Assembly (NCBI RefSeq): GCF_000004195.4
Contig: NC_030684.2
Span: 73,063,892 to 73,127,891, forward strand
DNA from: Xenopus tropicalis
Taxonomy: Eukaryota > Chordata > Amphibia > Anura > Pipidae
DNA length: 64,000 nucleotides
Direction: 5' to 3'
Below the pieces are notes generated by a model, which made no database searches, was not told the DNA's origin, and was given only the letters and a program-made list of their open reading frames with translations. A program made the translations under genes and the position numbers. This document shows positions 1-11,744 of the stretch, piece by piece. Numbering within the stretch: the first letter of the stretch is position 1; every line of letters begins with the position of its first letter.

Positions 1-879
1 AAGCCAGTCTCCTCCAGCAAGTCAGGTCTTTCAATCTGCTGCCTTGTGTAACATTGTTTTAAAGGACATGTAAACCCCGCACACAAAAATGTAATCAGTG
101 AACAGCCTCTTTGAAATCTTTCAATACCTGCCACACTGGCTGTACAGAGGTTAATAGTAAGGCTGCAGCATCCCCTTAATCACTTAGATTTCCTTCTCCT
201 CCTGTAACCCACTCGCCCCCCCCTCTGGAATTTGCTTTGACTTCTGGCTTGTGGGCATGTCAGTTGTTCTAAACTTAGATTACTAAACACGCCCCCCAGT
301 CTAGCAGCCAGTAAAGAGATGGCATTGCTGGTTCCCATAGAAACGCAGCTCTAGCTGTCTGCTTCAATTTTTTTCTCCTAACTTTCTCTCCTGAGCTCAG
401 CTCAAACAAAGCAGAACTTTTATTAGACAGCTGTGCCTGTGTGAGCCTGTATTCTTGATGAAATGTATGCTGAATAAGGGTATGTGTGTGTATGCTGTTT
501 GTGGATTTAAATGTATCTGATTATGTATCAGAGGAAAAATGGCCACCGGGTGAAAGCTGCTATTGGCTTTAGGAAAATGTGATGGTGCTGGCAAGAAGAG
601 GGGATATATGCAGTACAAATTATGCCATTTGGGTGGGGGAGACATGCCCAACTGATATACATTGTAGGCAAATGTAGGCTTTATATGTCCTTTAAGTCAG
701 AGCCACCGGGGCAGAGAATAGAAAAGGACAGACAATATGCAGCTTTTTATAGCAATCATATACACAAATAACTTAAAAACTTTCACAAATTTGCGATGAA
801 TGTATATTGCAAAGTTGCTTAGAATTATGTTTTATTTTATTAGGCAAAAAATGATTTTTGGGGTTGACATGTCCTTTAA
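1..879. mobile_element. TTAA-flanked MITE split by a second MITE
   Basis: Bases 1-58 and 696-879 together match the reverse complement of the repeat at 15305-15734 (shared landmarks: the CTGCTGCCTTGTGTAACA stretch and GGGGTTGACATGTCCTTTAA at the end). The left end lies outside the window. A different MITE (59-695) separates the two halves. Confidence 0.7.
59..695. mobile_element. T2-type MITE nested in another MITE
   Basis: Begins TTAAAGGACATGTAAAC and ends ATGTCCTTTAA, with TTAA at both borders. TTAAAGG termini and TTAA duplications define T2 / piggyBac-related MITEs known from Xenopus. Non-coding. Confidence 0.7.
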
Positions 880-1112
880 AGCTGCTAGGAGATATAAATG
901 GGGGTGGAGGCAAAGTGCGTTGTAGACAAAAGGGGTCATTTATGATACATAAGTGCAGTGTGCAAAGTTTTTATGCTCATGGGGCTCTCTCAGTTCCAGG
1001 AGGGTTTGAGAGGGACGTTTTTATACTACTTCTACTTGTGCCCATGAGCACACTCAAGCTTCATAGTATTTAGTATTTAACATACCTGCAAAAAACAAAC
1101 AAACAGTGCAGG

Positions 1113-1555
1113 TTAAAGGAACAGTAACACCAAAAAATGAAAGTGTATAAAAATAATTAATATATTATGTACTATTTCCCTGCACTGGTAAAAGTTGTGT
1201 GTTTGCTTCATAAACACTACTATAGTTTATATAAATACCCTGTTGTGTAGCCATGGGGGCAGCCATTTAAATTGAAAAAAGGAGAAAAGGCACAGGTTAC
1301 TAAGCAGATAACAGATAAGTAACATAGATTCCCATTGTATTCTACACAGTTATCTGTTATCTTCTTATGTAACCTGTGCCTTTTCTCCTTTTTTCAATTT
1401 AAATGGCTGCCCCCATGGCTACACAACAGCTATTTCTATTAACTACAGTAGTCTTTCTGAAGCAAACACACAACCTTTACCAGTGCAGGGCAACAGTACA
1501 TTATATTTTAATTATTTTAAAACATTTTTATTTTTTAGTGTTACTGTTCCTTTAA
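1113..1555. mobile_element. T2-type foldback MITE, family with 21122-21544
   Basis: Ends are TTAAAGGAACAGTAACACC and its inverted copy, with TTAA at both borders. The interior is a near-perfect palindrome (GGCAGCCATTTAAATTGAAA against its complement around 1330). The same family occurs at 21122-21544. Confidence 0.85.
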
Positions 1556-1619
1556 ATTCATACAAATAGATAATATGCAGTACATGAACATTTGTTTCTT
1601 ATGTTTAAGTCAGCAGGTA

Positions 1620-2080
1620 TGCATACCTCCCAACATTTTGAAAATGGAAAGAGGGACAAAAAGAAATGCTGAGCGCCGTGCGGTAAAATTTTCATGACCA
1701 CGCCCATTTTGCGACCACACACCCTAAATACCACTCCCATTTGACTAAATTGGCAGGTTATATAAAGTTTGAACACATTTCTGTGGGTTTTGGGGTCTTG
1801 TTTTATGAGCTGAAATTGCCCTTTAAGCTGTGAGTCTCAGTTCCCCCAAGAGACCTGTTTAGCTTATTAGTTACAATGTATCTCAGTGCAGGTGTGGCTT
1901 ATTAAGTTTTTCTGGGCTCTCTGCCAAAAGCTACTTTTTAATTAAATTTGTATCTTTTTTAGCAGTCAGTGCAGGAGATCAAAGGGAAATGAGGGACTTT
2001 TCAGTAAAAATCCAGGACTGGGAGTTGAGCTGCCAAAAGAGAGCCTGTCCCGCGAAAATCGGGACAGTTGGGAGGTATGG
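1620..2080. mobile_element. MITE with CATACCTCCCAAC termini
   Basis: Inverted ends GCATACCTCCCAAC and GTTGGGAGGTATG bracket about 460 non-coding bases including AGAGGGACAAAAAGA. A related fragment lies at 34031-34130, and related outer ends bound the large palindrome at 32792-36115. No clear target duplication. Confidence 0.6.
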
Positions 2081-3889
2081 ATGGCCCGAGTGAAGAGCAA
2101 GTGGGAAAGCTAGTGTAAATTGATGTATGGTGGCCACAAGATGTCACTATTACAGCACAATATCTCCAAGCAACTTTGGTATTATTACTATATTTCTTTA
2201 TATAACGCTGACATAAGACCTTTAGAGATAATACATCATTCATTGCCCCAGTTCCTTCAGTTGTTTAGTAATAACAGTGTTATGCAACAACACTTTTTGT
2301 GCGTAGGACAGCCTGTGGTCTTAGGGCAAGGCAAAGGCCGTCGTAAAGCACACATTCGCCATGCAAACAGGGGAGCGAAAGAAAATTGGGGGTAAGAGAT
2401 CCAGGACTAGTAGTTGGCAACAGAGGTACCTGCCTAGTGCCCCCTCACTGTTGTGCCCTAGGCAGGTGCCTCTTCTGCCTACCTCTAGTTCTACCCCTAG
2501 TTCTGGCCCTCCGCTTGCATATGCATTTTTGCACCTATATCTGCTCCATGTAGCTCCCTACAGGCTAACGCCGGACTTGTCACCAGGCCCATGGTGGTGG
2601 GGGGCTGGGGGTGTGCATAAGATCAGATCCGCTTTACTCTCCCTCTATAAAAAAAAAAAAAACAGGAAAGAGGAAATTAGCTATGCATGCCCTTACCCTA
2701 CCTATCAGTGTAACTCTGCACATAAAAAATTAGGAGACAGACAGTAGCAGTGACTGCAGTTAAGCAAGCGCCCCATACCAACTCAGCCACTGCAAGCAAG
2801 TAGTTGAAACTGCTCTTCTTTGGCTGGGGGAACACACAAAGTTTTTGAAAAATAACTTGTTTAGCAGCAGCAGGAAGCAAACACTGTTATCTACAGAACT
2901 TACAATAAAAAGAAGAGGTGTATGCAAGAATGACATGATGCTTAAACAGACATTCCCTGACAGGATTATGGAACCATTCCCTTATGTGTGATGCTCTACT
3001 TCTGATTCCTTCTTATAGGAGACTGTCACTAAAATGAAAATGTAAATATAAGCTTCATCTCATGCAAATGAGAATCTTTCTAAATACAATCAATTAAACA
3101 TTTAGTCCCATTTCTAAAATATTCAAGTTACTCCTCACTAGGGTCAGATATTGATTGACAGGTAGGTCTAATACATCTCTTAGGGGAGTTCCCTTTTGAA
3201 GCAGATGTGTAAGAACTAACTCAGATAACCAACTCCAGCATAGACAAAATCTAACAAAACTCTGGCACAACTCCTGCATGTAGAACAAGATTATTTTGGA
3301 AAAAAAGAGCATCTTCTTGGTAGAGAGAGCACCCCCCAAAATAATATATTAGACCCAGGGCCATACCTGCAATAAGGTAAGGTGAAAACCTTGCCTCAGG
3401 CTGCACGGAGTGGCCAGTTACCAGGGGTGTAAATAGCAACCACTGGTAATTTTTTAAAATGGAAAGTCAGCTCTGCCAGTACAAAATGTGCAATATCACT
3501 CTCTGCGCTAAATGCATCCCCCTGGACCCAATCTGACGCTAAAGTTGTAAGTGCAGTGTGGAAGAGAGGGTGATATTGGGGCCCGAGGCAACAGCAGCCC
3601 CAGAACTAGTGCTGATTAGACCTGTCAATCAAAATTTGACTTTGACTTCTGCTTGAAGAGAGAACAAAGAGATACAGGTGCTAAGAAGGAGATATTGAAA
3701 CTTTGCTATTTCAGAAATGGTACAGAATTGTTAATGGATTACATTTAGAAGGTTTCTTATTTCACTGAGATGACTCTAATATAAATTTTCATTTTCATGA
3801 TAGGACTGTCCCTGAAGAGACTGTTATTGGTGATGTGAACCACAGTCATTTTGAAGTCTTTATTAGACATATGAGGTATATTTATATAC
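2081..3889. other. Non-coding, degraded repeat remnants
   Basis: No open frame with recognisable domains. A stretch at 3357-3610 shares phrases with 62310-62440 (TTACCAGGGGTG, GCAATATCACTCTCTGC), so both are copies of an old interspersed repeat. An A-run lies at 2649-2662. Otherwise nothing recognised. Confidence 0.4.
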
Positions 3890-4317
3890 TGTCAGCGGGG
3901 GCCTTCGGCACCCACGGGGAGGGTGAAGTCAGGATCAAGGAGGAAGGCCGCTTCCAGCGAGTCCGAGCGAAGTACAGATGCGGGATAATCCAATAGAGAG
4001 GTCGGGTCCAGGCAAAGGTCACTTGAGGCAGGCAGCAAGGTTCAAGGTCAGGAACAGGCAAAGGTACAGCAACAGGAAAGCAAGCAGACAATTAGGAACC
4101 CAGGAACACAATAGGAATATTGAGCTATACTCGGGCATTGAACCTGGGTCTCTGGCGTCCTTTTAAGTTTGAATTTGGCGCCATAGCGCGTGACGTCATC
4201 GCGCCGGCGTCCTTGCGCCCACGTGGAGCCCTGGGCGCCGCCATCTTGGATTCGCCGCGCTGGGAGGAAGGACGCCGCCGCACAGGAGCAGGTAGGGAGC
4301 GTCGCCGATCCATGACA
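3890..4317 (-). repeat. 3' LTR of the gypsy element
   Basis: 428 bases, TGTCAGCGGG to GATCCATGACA, matching 8612-9039 base for base as far as I can compare. A polypurine tract (CCCCCCCTCCCAC on the + strand, 4321-4333) abuts it. Confidence 0.95.
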
Positions 4318-7300
4318 GTACCCCCCCTCCCACGGGGGGCCACTGGACCACTAGGCCGAGGCTTCTGAGGAAATTGACCATGGAATGCCTTCACAAGACG
4401 AGGAGCATGTACATCAGAGTCTTTCTCCCAGGAGCATTCCTCAGGGCCGAATCCCTTCCATTGGACGAGGTATTGAAGTGATCCCCTGGAGAGCCTAGAA
4501 TCTAGAATCTTCTCAACTTCGTACTCTTGCTGACCATCCACGAGGACGGCAGAAGGAGGGGACTGAGCAGAAGAGAAGTGATTGAGCACTACTGGTTTCA
4601 ACAAGGAGACGTGGAACACGTTAGGAATCCGCATCTCTGGGGGAAGTTGTAGCCGGACTGCCACGGGATTGATCACCTCAGAGATGGAGAAGGGACCCAG
4701 GAACTTGGGACCCAGTTTCGGAGATGGTACCTTCAAGCGGATGTTCTTGGAAGAAAGCCAGACTTTTTCACCAACCTTGTATGGAGGGGAAGGCTTTCTC
4801 CGACGATCAGCGAAGGTCTTGTGTACCAGGGAACTTTTCTCCAAATTAGACTTGGTGGCAGCCCAGATAACAGACATGTGAGCCGCCAGGTCATCTGCAG
4901 CGGGAACTTCGGAGAGGAGAAAATCTTGAGGGAAGGCCAAAGGATGTTGACCATACACCGACAAGAAAGGAGATCTTCCAGTGGAGGAATGACTGGCATT
5001 GTTGTGAGCGAATTCTGCCCACGGGAGTAAATCTGACCAGTCGTCTTGGCAAAGGGAAACATGGTTTCGCAGGAATTGTTCAAGAGCTTGGTTTACACGC
5101 TCTGCTGCCCCATTGGTCTGAGGGTGATAGGCCGAGGAGAACTGAAGAGATACTCCCAGAGACTTGCACAAGGAGCGCCAAAATCTGGACACAAACTGAG
5201 ACCCCCTATCGGAGACAATTTCCACAGGGAAACCATGCAAACGAAAGATATGCTGTATGAAGAGTTGAGCCAGTTCTACAGCCGAGGGGAGTTTCCTCAA
5301 GGGTACGAAGTGTGCCATCTTGCTGAAGCGGTCTATCACTACCCAAATGACAGTGTTACCACAGGAGGGCGGCAACTCCACAATAAAGTCCATACCCAAA
5401 TGCGTCCATGGGCGAGAGGGTATTGGCAATGGATGCAGAAGACCGCAGGGTCGAGAGTGGCTGGCTTTAGTGGTGGCACATACAGTACAAGCTGCGACAA
5501 AGTCTCGGACATCCTTGCGGATGGTCGGCCACCAAACTAGGCGTTGAAGAAGTTCAAGAGTTTTTTCAGAACCAGGGTGGCCAGCTTGTTTGGAGCTATG
5601 AGTCTGCTGGAGAATGGGAAGGCGTAACTCAGGAGGTACAAATTCCATCCCTATGGGAGTATCTGGAGGAGCGGCAGACTGGCTTAGCAATATTTGTTCA
5701 GCGAATTGGGGCAATACAGAGGCAATGATCCTGGATGGAGGAATGATAGGCTCTTGCTCTATAGGTAGACGATCCTCTGGGGAGAAACTCCGGGACAGGG
5801 CGTCTGCCTTCCGATTCTTGGTCCCAGGACGATACGTCAGGACAAAATTGAAACGGGAGAAGAAAAGCGACCACCTCGCCTGACGGGGATTCTGTCTCTT
5901 TAGAGACTGTAGAAATTCTAGGTTCTTATGATCGGTATAGATCGTGACCGGATGAGATGCTCCCTCTAAGAGGTGTCGCCATTCCTCGAGGGCGAGTTTG
6001 ACAGCCAGGAGTTCACGATTCCCAATGTCGTAATTCTGCTCGGCGGAGGAAAACTTCTTGGAGAAGTATGCACATGGATGGAGCTTACCATCTGCAGAAT
6101 GTCTTTGGGAAAGGATAGCACCTGCTCCTACATCAGAGGCGTCGACTTCAATAAAGAAGGGTAGATGAGGCTCTGGGTGTCGAAGAACAGAGGCCGAAAT
6201 GAAGGCATCCTTCAGGGACTGGAAGGCTTCAAGGGCCACAGGAGGCCAACAATTGGGTCTCCCTCCTTTGCGGATGAGGGAAAGGATAGGAGCAATGCGG
6301 GAAGAAAAGCCTTTAATGAATTGGCGGTAATAGTTCGCAAATCCTAAAAACCTCTGGATTGCTTTAGTACTCTGGGGGAGTGGCCACTTCTGGATAGCAG
6401 ATACCTTGGCAGGATCCATTTCGAAGCCCCTAGACGAGATAATGTAGCCCAGGAAGGAGATCTTTGGTACTTCAAAAGTGCATTTCTCCAACTTGGCGAA
6501 AAGAGAATTTTCTCTAAGGCGAGAAAGGGCTTCTTTGACTTGGGAGCGATGGGTCTCCAAATCTTGAGAGAAGATAAGGATGTCATCCAGGTACACGACT
6601 TCCCCAGAAGGTCCCGAAAAATATCGTTTACGAACTCTTGGAAGACGGCTGGAGCGTTGCAGAGGCCGAAGGGCATCACAAGGTACTCGTAATGCCCATC
6701 ACGGGTATTGAAAGCCGTCTTCCACTCATCGCCCTGTCGGATCCTGATGAGATTATAGGCCCCACGGAGATCCAACTTAGAGAAAATCTTGGCCCCTTTT
6801 AGTTGGTCAAAAAGTTCTGAAATAAGGGGTAAAGGGTATCTGTTCTTAACAGTTATTTTATTGAGACCCCGGTAGTCAATACAGGGGCGGAGTCCACCGT
6901 CCTTCTTTTCGACAAAAAAGAAGCCAGCTCCTGCTGGAGAGGTAGAAGGACGGATAAATCCACGCTGGAGATTCTCAGAGATATACTCCTTCATGGCAGC
7001 CGTCTCTGCAGGGGATAAGGGATAGGTCCGCCCACGGGGTGGCATGATTCCAGGAAGGAGATCAATAGGGCAGTCATACCGCCGATGCGGGGGAAGAAAC
7101 TCTGCTGACTTTTTACAAAAAACATCAGAGAAGTCCCTGTAGACGGAGGGCAGAGCTGAAGGACTCGTAGAGGAGACTGTAACCCGCTGGAGTGGCTGAA
7201 GAATTAAACAATGTCTTTGGCAGTACTGACTCCAACGGGAGATTTGACCTGATGACCAGTCAATCGAGGGGTTATGGAGTCGTAGCCATGGCAACCCCAG

Positions 7301-8539
7301 CACAACAGGAGACGAAGGACATGGAATGATCAGGAATGACATCTTTTCCAGATGTAGTGCTCCAATCTGGACAGATAGTTCACCGGTGGTTAAAGTGACG
7401 GTGTCCGTGGAGAGAGGTCTGTCATCGATGGCGAGGACCCGAATAGGAGGAGTCACTGGAAAGAGGGAAATGCCAACCTTTTTTGCGAATGCCAAGTCCA
7501 TAAAGTTTCCTGCAGCTCCGGAATCAAGGAAGGCTGAGACTGGAATTGCCTGGGAGGGCAACCGGATCTGCACAGGAACATGAAATTGGTGAGATTGTTC
7601 CGCTGACTTAGGAACAATACTACCAGCAAAAGAAACAACAGTCTTACTTGAAGCAGGAGTATTCCCCAGCTTGACAGGGCAGGAAACCGCTAAGTGGGAT
7701 TGTCCGCCGCAGTATAGACATAGGCCGGAAAGGCGTCTCCGAAGCTTCTCTTGTGCAGATAGTCGAGCCTTCCCAAGTTGCATGGGTTCCTCCGAAGGGG
7801 AAGTGGTAAACTGCGGGGAAGACGGGGGTATCATAGGGTTCTGGAAGCGCGGAGCCAGGACTGGATGAGACTTTTTACTCCGCTCTTTATCAGCCTGATG
7901 TTCCTTAAGGCGAGTGTCTACCTTAATAGCGAGAGCAATCAAATCTTCAAGGGAGTCAGGTAGATCTCTGGATACCAGGTCATCCTTCAGACGGGACGAT
8001 AGGCCTTGGTAGAAGACTGCCTTATACGCCTCCTCATTCCAGGAAGTTTCCGCCATGAGGGTTCTAAAGTCTATGGCATACTCACTGGCACCGAGACTGC
8101 CCTGGCGGATTTGCAGCAGGCGTGAAGAGGCAGTAGCGACCCGACCAGGGGCATCAAAGATGGTTCTGAACATCTGTAGAAATTCCTTCACATCAAATGT
8201 CAGGGGTGACTGACTCTCCCAGAGAGAAGTTGCCCATTCCAGTGGTTTGCCCTCCAGACGAGACATAACGTAGCCCACCTTCGCTCGCTCACAGGAGAAT
8301 TGGGAAGGTTGGAACTCAAACTGAATCTGGCATTGAGTCACGAATCCCCTGCAGGCCTGCGGATTGCCACTGTAGCGCGGAGGAGGAGGTATTCGTGGCT
8401 CACGAGCTGGCGGCATCGCTGGCGGAGGAACCACCACAGCAGGAGGAATTTCCGCGACAGCGGGAGTAACGGGCAAACGGGACAAAATGGAATCAAGTAC
8501 TTGCCCAATTCTGACTTGCTGGGATTCATACGCCTCCAT
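4125..8539 (-). pseudogene. Gypsy gag-pol, single ORF broken in the RT
   Basis: From the start at 8539: gag with zinc knuckle [14 protein letters not shown], protease DSGAAGNF, then reverse transcriptase through [17 protein letters not shown], all in one frame as in Tf1-type elements. Near 6597 the frame changes: the catalytic YLDD is in the next frame, and slightly less sequence than usual precedes it, consistent with a small deletion. That second frame runs through RNase H (FFIEVDASD), the HHCC zinc finger, integrase ([15 protein letters not shown], the catalytic glutamate in AAERVNQ) and a chromodomain ([24 protein letters not shown]) and ends inside the 3' LTR. Both parts look otherwise intact. 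Confidence 0.93.
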
Positions 8540-8599
8540 ACGGGACGCCAGCCCGCGAAGGGCTCTTCCGACGTCCAGTACCGCTTCCTCGGGATCCAG

Positions 8600-8610
8600 G
8601 CCCGAGTATA
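8600..8610 (-). promoter_or_regulatory. Self-priming primer-binding site of the gypsy element
   Basis: One base inside the 5' LTR, the - strand reads TATACTCGGGC. This is exactly complementary (11 of 11) to GCCCGAGTATA at 8858-8848, the predicted 5' end of the element's own RNA. Eleven-nucleotide self-priming is the known mechanism of Tf1 and sushi-type elements. I noticed no tRNA-like TGG primer site at the LTR border. Confidence 0.75.
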
Positions 8611-8611
8611 A

Positions 8612-9039
8612 TGTCAGCGGGGGCCTTCGGCACCCACGGGGAGGGTGAAGTCAGGATCAAGGAGGAAGGCCGCTTCCAGCGAGTCCGAGCGAAGTACAGA
8701 TGCGGGATAATCCAATAGAGAGGTCGGGTCCAGGCAAAGGTCACTTGAGGCAGGCAGCAAGGTTCAAGGTCAGGAACAGGCAAAGGTACAGCAACAGGAA
8801 AGCAAGCAGACAATTAGGAACCCAGGAACACAATAGGAATATTGAGCTATACTCGGGCATTGAACCTGGGTCTCTGGCGTCCTTTTAAGTTTGAATTTGG
8901 CGCCATAGCGCGTGACGTCATCGCGCCGGCGTCCTTGCGCCCACGTGGAGCCCTGGGCGCCGCCATCTTGGATTCGCCGCGCTGGGAGGAAGGACGCCGC
9001 CGCACAGGAGCAGGTAGGGAGCGTCGCCGATCCATGACA
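8612..9039 (-). repeat. 5' LTR of the gypsy element, with promoter
   Basis: On the - strand a TATA-like CTTAAAAGG (8889-8881) lies about 25-30 bases before 8858, where the self-priming model puts the RNA start. A TGACGTCA CRE core occurs at about 8917-8924. The LTR is followed inwards by the primer-binding site. Confidence 0.85.
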
Positions 9040-9466
9040 TATACAAAGCTATAGACATGGGGCTGTAGGGAAGAACTGTAACTAAATTGTGATACTATTA
9101 GTACTCCCTTAAACTCCATTAAAGAGTTAATGGTTAGGAGAACCCAACATACCTGCACATTCTGATGTTTATGCCCCCGTTTTTGTTTTTTTTTTTTACA
9201 AAGTAATATACTGTAGCACATATTTTAAGTTTGTGTGTTAGTTTAGTTCCTTAGTAAGAGCCATGCACAGCAGCAGTGAGTCTGTTTCGCCAAAAAAAAT
9301 TGTGAAACTGCTGAAAAATTTGTATGCAACTATTTTTCTCAAATAACAACAAAAAATTCAGTGAAAATAAAACGACATTTTAATGGCTCAAAGATTTTTT
9401 CAAGACATAATACATAACAAATTCAAATGTATACTATACCACACAGTGACAGGGTACATCCTAGTG

Positions 9467-9510
9467 CCTCTCCTAACGCGTTTCGCACAAAGTGCTTCAT
9501 CAGAGGAGGT
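9467..9510 (-). ncRNA. Second hammerhead ribozyme motif, opposite arm
   Basis: Reverse complement of the motif at 10602-10645, with core, stem II, GAAAC and stem I all intact. The two are on opposite strands, so a transcript across the element holds one ribozyme and the complement of the other. Confidence 0.78.
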
Positions 9511-10601
9511 ATTGTGTGCTGATGTCACTTCCCTTTTATACCAAACAGCATATTTCATATACAGTGTGCAGGGTTAATGCTGTACCTTATAGTGAGCATA
9601 TATTACAATAATACTTAAGATATACACATTTCAGGGTTTAAAATTACCCTGTATTCAGCATAATTTATAACAATTCTTGAAAAATACATGTTCCAGGGTC
9701 TAAACTTGCCCTGTATTCAGCATAGATTATACAAAACCACATAAAACAACTTCATAGAGCTTATCTATTTTAGAAAAAATCTTTTCAGTGAAAAACTTTA
9801 ACTTTTTCATTTTTTCTAACCACTATAGTGGATATTATAGCCACTGTGTTAAAACATCACACACAATAAAATACATTGGTGTAGTTCAGTGCAAAATAGT
9901 GCAAAACAATTAAAACAGAATAAAAACATTTACTTATTTATTCTCTTTTCCTTTTCGACCCAGACCAGTTATCCTTAAGTTGTTTCTTTAGACCCAGACC
10001 AGTTGCCCTTAACTTATTAAATGCCATGGATTGTAACTCTTACTTCTCCTACATAAGTTATTTCCAAGGTGATACCAAAAACGGTTTTAATTCAAATTTT
10101 GTGTTCATCCCGTTTGGTATTACAGTATTTAATGTAAAAATCCACTTAGATTCTAGCCGCAACAATTTAGTGACCAGATTTCCTTCACTTCTTTCATCTA
10201 TTTTATCAATGCCGAACATTTGAAAATGCATCTGTTTGCCATCATGCGAGTATTTAAAATGTTTGTAGTGGCTATAATATCCACTATAGTGGTTAGAAAA
10301 AATGAAAAAGTTAAAGTTTTTCACTGAAAAGATTTTTTCTAAAATAGATAAGCTCTATGAAGTTGTTTTATGTGGTTTTGTATAATCTATGCTGAATACA
10401 GGGCAAGTTTAGACCCTGGAACATGTATTTTTTAAGAATTGTTATAAATTATGCTGAATACAGGGTAATTTTAAACCCTGAAATGTGTATATCTTAAGTA
10501 TTATTGTAATATATGCTCACTATAAGGTACAGCATTAACCCTGCACACTGTATATGAAATATGCTGTTTGGTATAAAAGGGAAGTGACATCAGCATACAA
10601 T

Positions 10602-10645
10602 ACCTCCTCTGATGAAGCACTTTGTGCGAAACGCGTTAGGAGAGG
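10602..10645 (+). ncRNA. Type I minimal hammerhead ribozyme motif
   Basis: Core CTGATGA (10609-10615), stem II GCAC/GTGC with loop TTT, GAAA (10628-10631), short palindromic stem III ACGCGT, cleavage position T10637. Stem I pairs CTCCT (10604-10608) with AGGAG (10638-10642). All conserved core bases are present. The short stem III is the type that works as a dimer in Penelope-like elements. Confidence 0.8.
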
Positions 10646-11089
10646 CACTAGGATGTACCCTGTCACTGTGTGGTATAGTATACATTTGAATTTGTTATGT
10701 ATTATGTCTTGAAAAAATCTTTGAGCCATTAAAATGTCGTTTTATTTTCACTGAATTTTTTGTTGTTATTTGTATATTGATTCAGGGCCCATCAGTGAAA
10801 TATAAAATGTGATTTCCTTTCCCAATTTATATTGTTGCAATTAACTATTTTTCTCACTCCAAATACATTAAATGTCAATGGCTGTTTTTTCTCTGCAAAT
10901 TTTTTGTTGTGGCAAATTTTTGCCACAGTTTTAAAAAAAATTGCTAATGGTGAAATGCAATATTTTGTAGCAAATACATGCCTGGCTAAAAAAAATGCTC
11001 ATCACTAGAAAGCAGTACCTAGTAAGTTGCAGGCACCACATAGTGTTGTCTACCAGGTTTCCTAGTTGTCTACATGCACCGATAATATT

Positions 11090-11398
11090 GTATGAAATCT
11101 CATTTTGTACGATAATTGGTGCGTGTATGGCAACTTGGTGAGGCGACCGATATCGCAGAAGACTGCAGATATCAGACAACTTGCCGATTGGGCGGGTTAA
11201 AAGATTTTCATCAGGCACCACTGAAAGCGCCTGAGTAAAATCTACCTTCAGGGCTGAATTGGCAAAAGGAGGTAGAAATCCTATTGTTTCTACCTCCATA
11301 TCTGACAATTCAGCCCTGAATGTCAGTGGAGGGTGGGAACGACCATCCACGACCATCGGTCGCACGAAAGATCGAAAAACGCCACGTGTGTGGCCAGC
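11090..11398. repeat. Degraded foldback repeat
   Basis: Two stretches in opposite orientation around 11250 (ATTTTACTCAGG-like and TACCTCC/GGAGGTA) and GTGTATGG / CGTGTGTGGCC near the ends suggest an old MITE of the family that also appears at 51440-51800. Borders uncertain. Confidence 0.4.
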
Positions 11399-11704
11399 TT
11401 AAAGGAGAACTATACCACCCAGGTACAAAAGCCCTTTTAACTGCCCTGCATTGACCCCCCTCACCTCTCCCTTCTCGCATAGCCTATAACTTTAAGAACT
11501 ATAGAAAATCCCAACCTAAAAAAGCAGTGTAGCTGTGTACCTGGGCACCATCTTCCGTTCATTAGAAAATGGTGCCTAGGTACACTGCTGCGCTGCTCTG
11601 CTTTTTTAGCTTGGGTTAGGGTCACTTTTCAAAGTTATAGGCTATGCGAGAAGGGAGGGCAGTTATGGGGTATTTTGTACCTGGGGGGTGTAGTTCTCCT
11701 TTAA
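11399..11704. mobile_element. T2-type MITE
   Basis: TTAAAGGAGAACTATACC at the left and TAGTTCTCCTTTAA at the right, TTAA at both borders. The interior has inverted segments (GCGAGAAGGGAGG and its complement). Confidence 0.8.
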
Positions 11705-11744
11705 TGAAGGCCTGTATTTAACATTTGTTTTGAATGCTATAGTC

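Larger units (their letters stand above)
3890..9039 (-). mobile_element. Complete Ty3/gypsy chromodomain retrotransposon
   Basis: Two 428-base LTRs (TGTCA...TGACA) flank a gag-pol region read on the - strand. The 5-bp sequence TATAC is duplicated just outside both LTRs. Domain order CCHC gag, protease, reverse transcriptase, RNase H, integrase, chromodomain places it among vertebrate chromoviruses of the Tf1/sushi group. LTRs look identical by eye, so insertion is recent. One frameshift in the reverse transcriptase makes this copy non-autonomous. Confidence 0.96.
9342..10842. mobile_element. Foldback element with two hammerhead motifs, Penelope-type
   Basis: Inverted arms of about 430-490 bases (9342-9835 and 10268-10771) flank a unique centre. 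A 14-base direct repeat AACTATTTTTCTCA bounds it (9328-9341 and 10843-10856). Each arm carries a hammerhead ribozyme motif, a known hallmark of Penelope-like retroelement terminal repeats. No transposase or RT frame is present, so it is a non-autonomous derivative. The matching short frames in the two arms are mirror images without known domains. Confidence 0.7.

Noticed and set aside
5046..5540. + strand open frame of 164 codons in the gypsy region
   Set aside because: Antisense shadow of integrase; no domain of its own.
9383..9577. Mirror 64-codon frames beginning MAQRFFQDII at 9383 and 10729
   Set aside because: They are the two arms of the foldback read outward-in and span the complement of the ribozyme; no protein similarity recognised.
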